A DNA stretch of 64,000 bases from Polycladospora coralii (GTDB lineage: Bacteria; Bacillota; Bacilli; Thermoactinomycetales; Thermoactinomycetaceae): positions 62,001 through 126,000 of the forward strand of contig NZ_JACXAG020000004.1 in assembly GCF_014773435.2 (NCBI RefSeq), given 5' to 3'. The position numbers and the translations under genes are program-made. Shown one piece after another: positions 62,793-64,000 of this stretch. The notes beneath the pieces were generated by a model, which ran no database searches, was not told the DNA's origin, and saw only the letters and a program-made list of their open reading frames with translations. Position 1 is the first letter of the stretch. Every line of letters starts with the position of its first letter.

Positions 62793-62853
62793 GTAAATGG
62801 GGAGCAAAATACAATACGATTAAACGGAAAAATAATATGAATCAACATACTTG
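62793..62853 (+). repeat. element B (AATCAACACGCTTG-type), copy 2
   Basis: GTAAATG ... AAAAT ... ACGATTAAACGGAAAA ... TATGAATCAACATACTTG aligns with 3742-3807 (GTAAATG ... ACGGTTAAATGGAAAA ... TACGAATCAACACGCTTG). A third, shorter match is at 62203-62241 on the minus strand. Unknown nature. The rest of 62568-63011 holds no supported gene. Confidence 0.5.
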
Positions 62854-63011
62854 GGATTTGATCCAGCCATTTTTCTTTTTACGCGAGCATCGTGACAAAC
62901 TTTGACCACGAAGTAGTCGTCATGGATTTCGCCAACCTGTGATTCTCTCAGTAATAATAGGTAAATATTGCCAATTGTAAGCGTGTAGAACGATTCAATG
63001 AAAAATAAATC

Positions 63012-63046
63012 GAACTCCCCCTTCTTATATAGAGAAGGGGGAGTTC
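63012..63046 (-). terminator. terminator of the golvesin-domain gene
   Basis: GAACTCCCCCTTCT/AGAAGGGGGAGTTC perfect arms; on the minus strand followed by GATTTATTTTT. It begins 3 bases after the stop codon. Confidence 0.9.
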
Positions 63047-63048
63047 GA

Positions 63049-64000
63049 TTATTCACTCTGATATTCGATTCGAATCGCATCTGCGATAACATATCCATTA
63101 GCTAGGTCTGATTGAACAATCTTGTTTGTGCCGCTTTTGAAATTGTAAGAGCCAATATCGACCCAAGTTTGCCCATTAACCTGTTGATTTACGGTTTTGG
63201 TAGTTGTAGAACTGTTCGCATAAACGGTATAAGGAGCATTCGTAGCGCGATCCGATGCAGCCGGATAATAGACTGAAACTTTATATCTTCCTTCTTCAGG
63301 AATGTTGAAATTCCATGTGAAAGTGTCAGCACCAGAACCCTTGGCATTTGGCTGATAATTAATACCATAGTAGCCAGCTACATTAGTCGATAATCCCCAA
63401 TTTCCTTTAGTGGAATGCGTGGGATCCATGTTATCCAGTGTTATGACTTTCGGAAAATCTTTTACTTTTTCGATTCGAATCGCATCTGCGATAACATACC
63501 CATTAGCTAGATCGGACTGAACAATCTTGTTTGTTCCGTTCTTAAAATGATATGAGCCGATATCGACCCAAGTAGAACCTTTGGTCTGTTGATTGACAAA
63601 TTTAGTAGTTGTAGATCCATTAGAATGTACGGTATAAGGGGCATTCGTAGCACGGTCAGGTGCAGCTGGATAATAGACTGAAACTTTGTACCTACCTTCT
63701 GCGGGGATATTGAAATTCCATGTGAAAGTGTCAGCACCAGAACCGCTAGCATTCGGTTGATAATTACTACCGTAATAACCAGCTACGTTCGTGGAAAGTG
63801 GCCACGTACCGATTTTTGAATGACTTGAATCTGTATTATCCAAGGTGATCACTTCAGGAGTCGTTTCTTTTATTTTTTCGATCTGTATGGCATCTGCGAT
63901 AACATATCCATTTGCCAAGTCGGAGAGTACAATTTTGTTTGTACCGCTTTTGAAATTGTAAGAGCCAATATCGACCCAAGATTGCCCATTGATTTGTTGG
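63049..64000 (-). CDS. golvesin C-terminal-like domain repeat protein (3' end; 5' part outside window)
   Basis: The frame is open to base 64000, so the gene continues past the window. At least 316 residues are visible, built from repeats of about 136 residues: ITLDN.D..HS, GYYG.NYQPNA, TFTWNFNIP..GRYKVSVYYP, STTTK.VNQQ, W.DIGSY.F and GYVIADAI. This is the golvesin C-terminal-like/carbohydrate-binding-like beta sandwich found at the C termini of secreted Bacillota enzymes. The catalytic part should lie upstream. The DNA of the repeats is nearly identical in places. Confidence 0.85.
   Translation of the reverse strand, partial: QQINGQSWVDIGSYNFKSGTNKIVLSDLANGYVIADAIQIEKIKETTPEVITLDNTDSSHSKIGTWPLSTNVAGYYGSNYQPNASGSGADTFTWNFNIPAEGRYKVSVYYPAAPDRATNAPYTVHSNGSTTTKFVNQQTKGSTWVDIGSYHFKNGTNKIVQSDLANGYVIADAIRIEKVKDFPKVITLDNMDPTHSTKGNWGLSTNVAGYYGINYQPNAKGSGADTFTWNFNIPEEGRYKVSVYYPAASDRATNAPYTVYANSSTTTKTVNQQVNGQTWVDIGSYNFKSGTNKIVQSDLANGYVIADAIRIEYQSE

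Overview
This window comes from the chromosome of a low-GC, endospore-forming Bacillota. Sporulation genes (spoIIIE, spoVS, a YheC/YheD coat-associated family protein), strong AGGAGG-type ribosome binding sites and long stretches of Bacillus-like gene order support this. The many TTG starts and some gene content would fit a Thermoactinomycetaceae-like lineage, but that is inference; I see no rRNA or tRNA to settle it.

Layout. 1-1083: the 3' end of a thiamine-diphosphate ferredoxin oxidoreductase, then a methyltransferase on the minus strand. 1330-8834: spoIIIE, then a BMP-type nucleoside ABC transporter (nupNOPQ-like). 9111-17800: a ymfF-H-I-J-K cluster ending in three consecutive RodZ-like genes; the third carries a 15-residue tandem repeat. 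18170-21610: pgsA, cinA and a DEAD-box RNA helicase. 21675-27265: a DUF59 gene divergent from a LexA-box-controlled recA, then recX and a four-gene set made of an SbcD/Mre11-like nuclease and an SbcC/Rad50-like ATPase split into two polypeptides with a small coiled-coil protein between them. 27468-31594: rny, ymdB, spoVS (with a near-perfect sigma-H promoter) and a membrane dipeptidase. 31756-34763: a terminator, a highly structured non-coding region, then a 2-oxoacid:ferredoxin oxidoreductase (korAB). 35083-38256: threonine catabolism (tdh, kbl) and a dienoyl-CoA-reductase-like SDR. 38386-41300: lipM and a membrane pseudokinase. 41395-44244: a MarR regulator with no room for a leader, a twin operator, a 21-codon leader ORF, a DMT permease and a saccharopine-dehydrogenase-like gene. 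44344-50576: dat, a GDSL esterase, a phosphoesterase, a YheC/D protein, a GpsB/DivIVA-like protein, hutH with a possible attenuator, and an NTTRR-F1-like protein. 50850-57632: an FMN reductase, then the mntR-yqhO-yqhP-yqhQ-aroQ-yqhT-efp block and a CvfC/YpgR HEAT protein. 57850-64000: a DUF948 protein, an aldehyde dehydrogenase, an ECF sigma/anti-sigma pair, a small Gly-rich protein and the 3' end of a golvesin-domain repeat protein.

Points that stand out: the split SbcC/Rad50 genes inside what looks like the recA SOS transcription unit; the structured RNA before korA; the RodZ triplication with repeat expansion; the self-contained MarR regulon; repeated signs of ATT initiation codons; and a dispersed palindrome family with at least five copies between genes. 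No CRISPR array, intact insertion sequence or prophage was seen.
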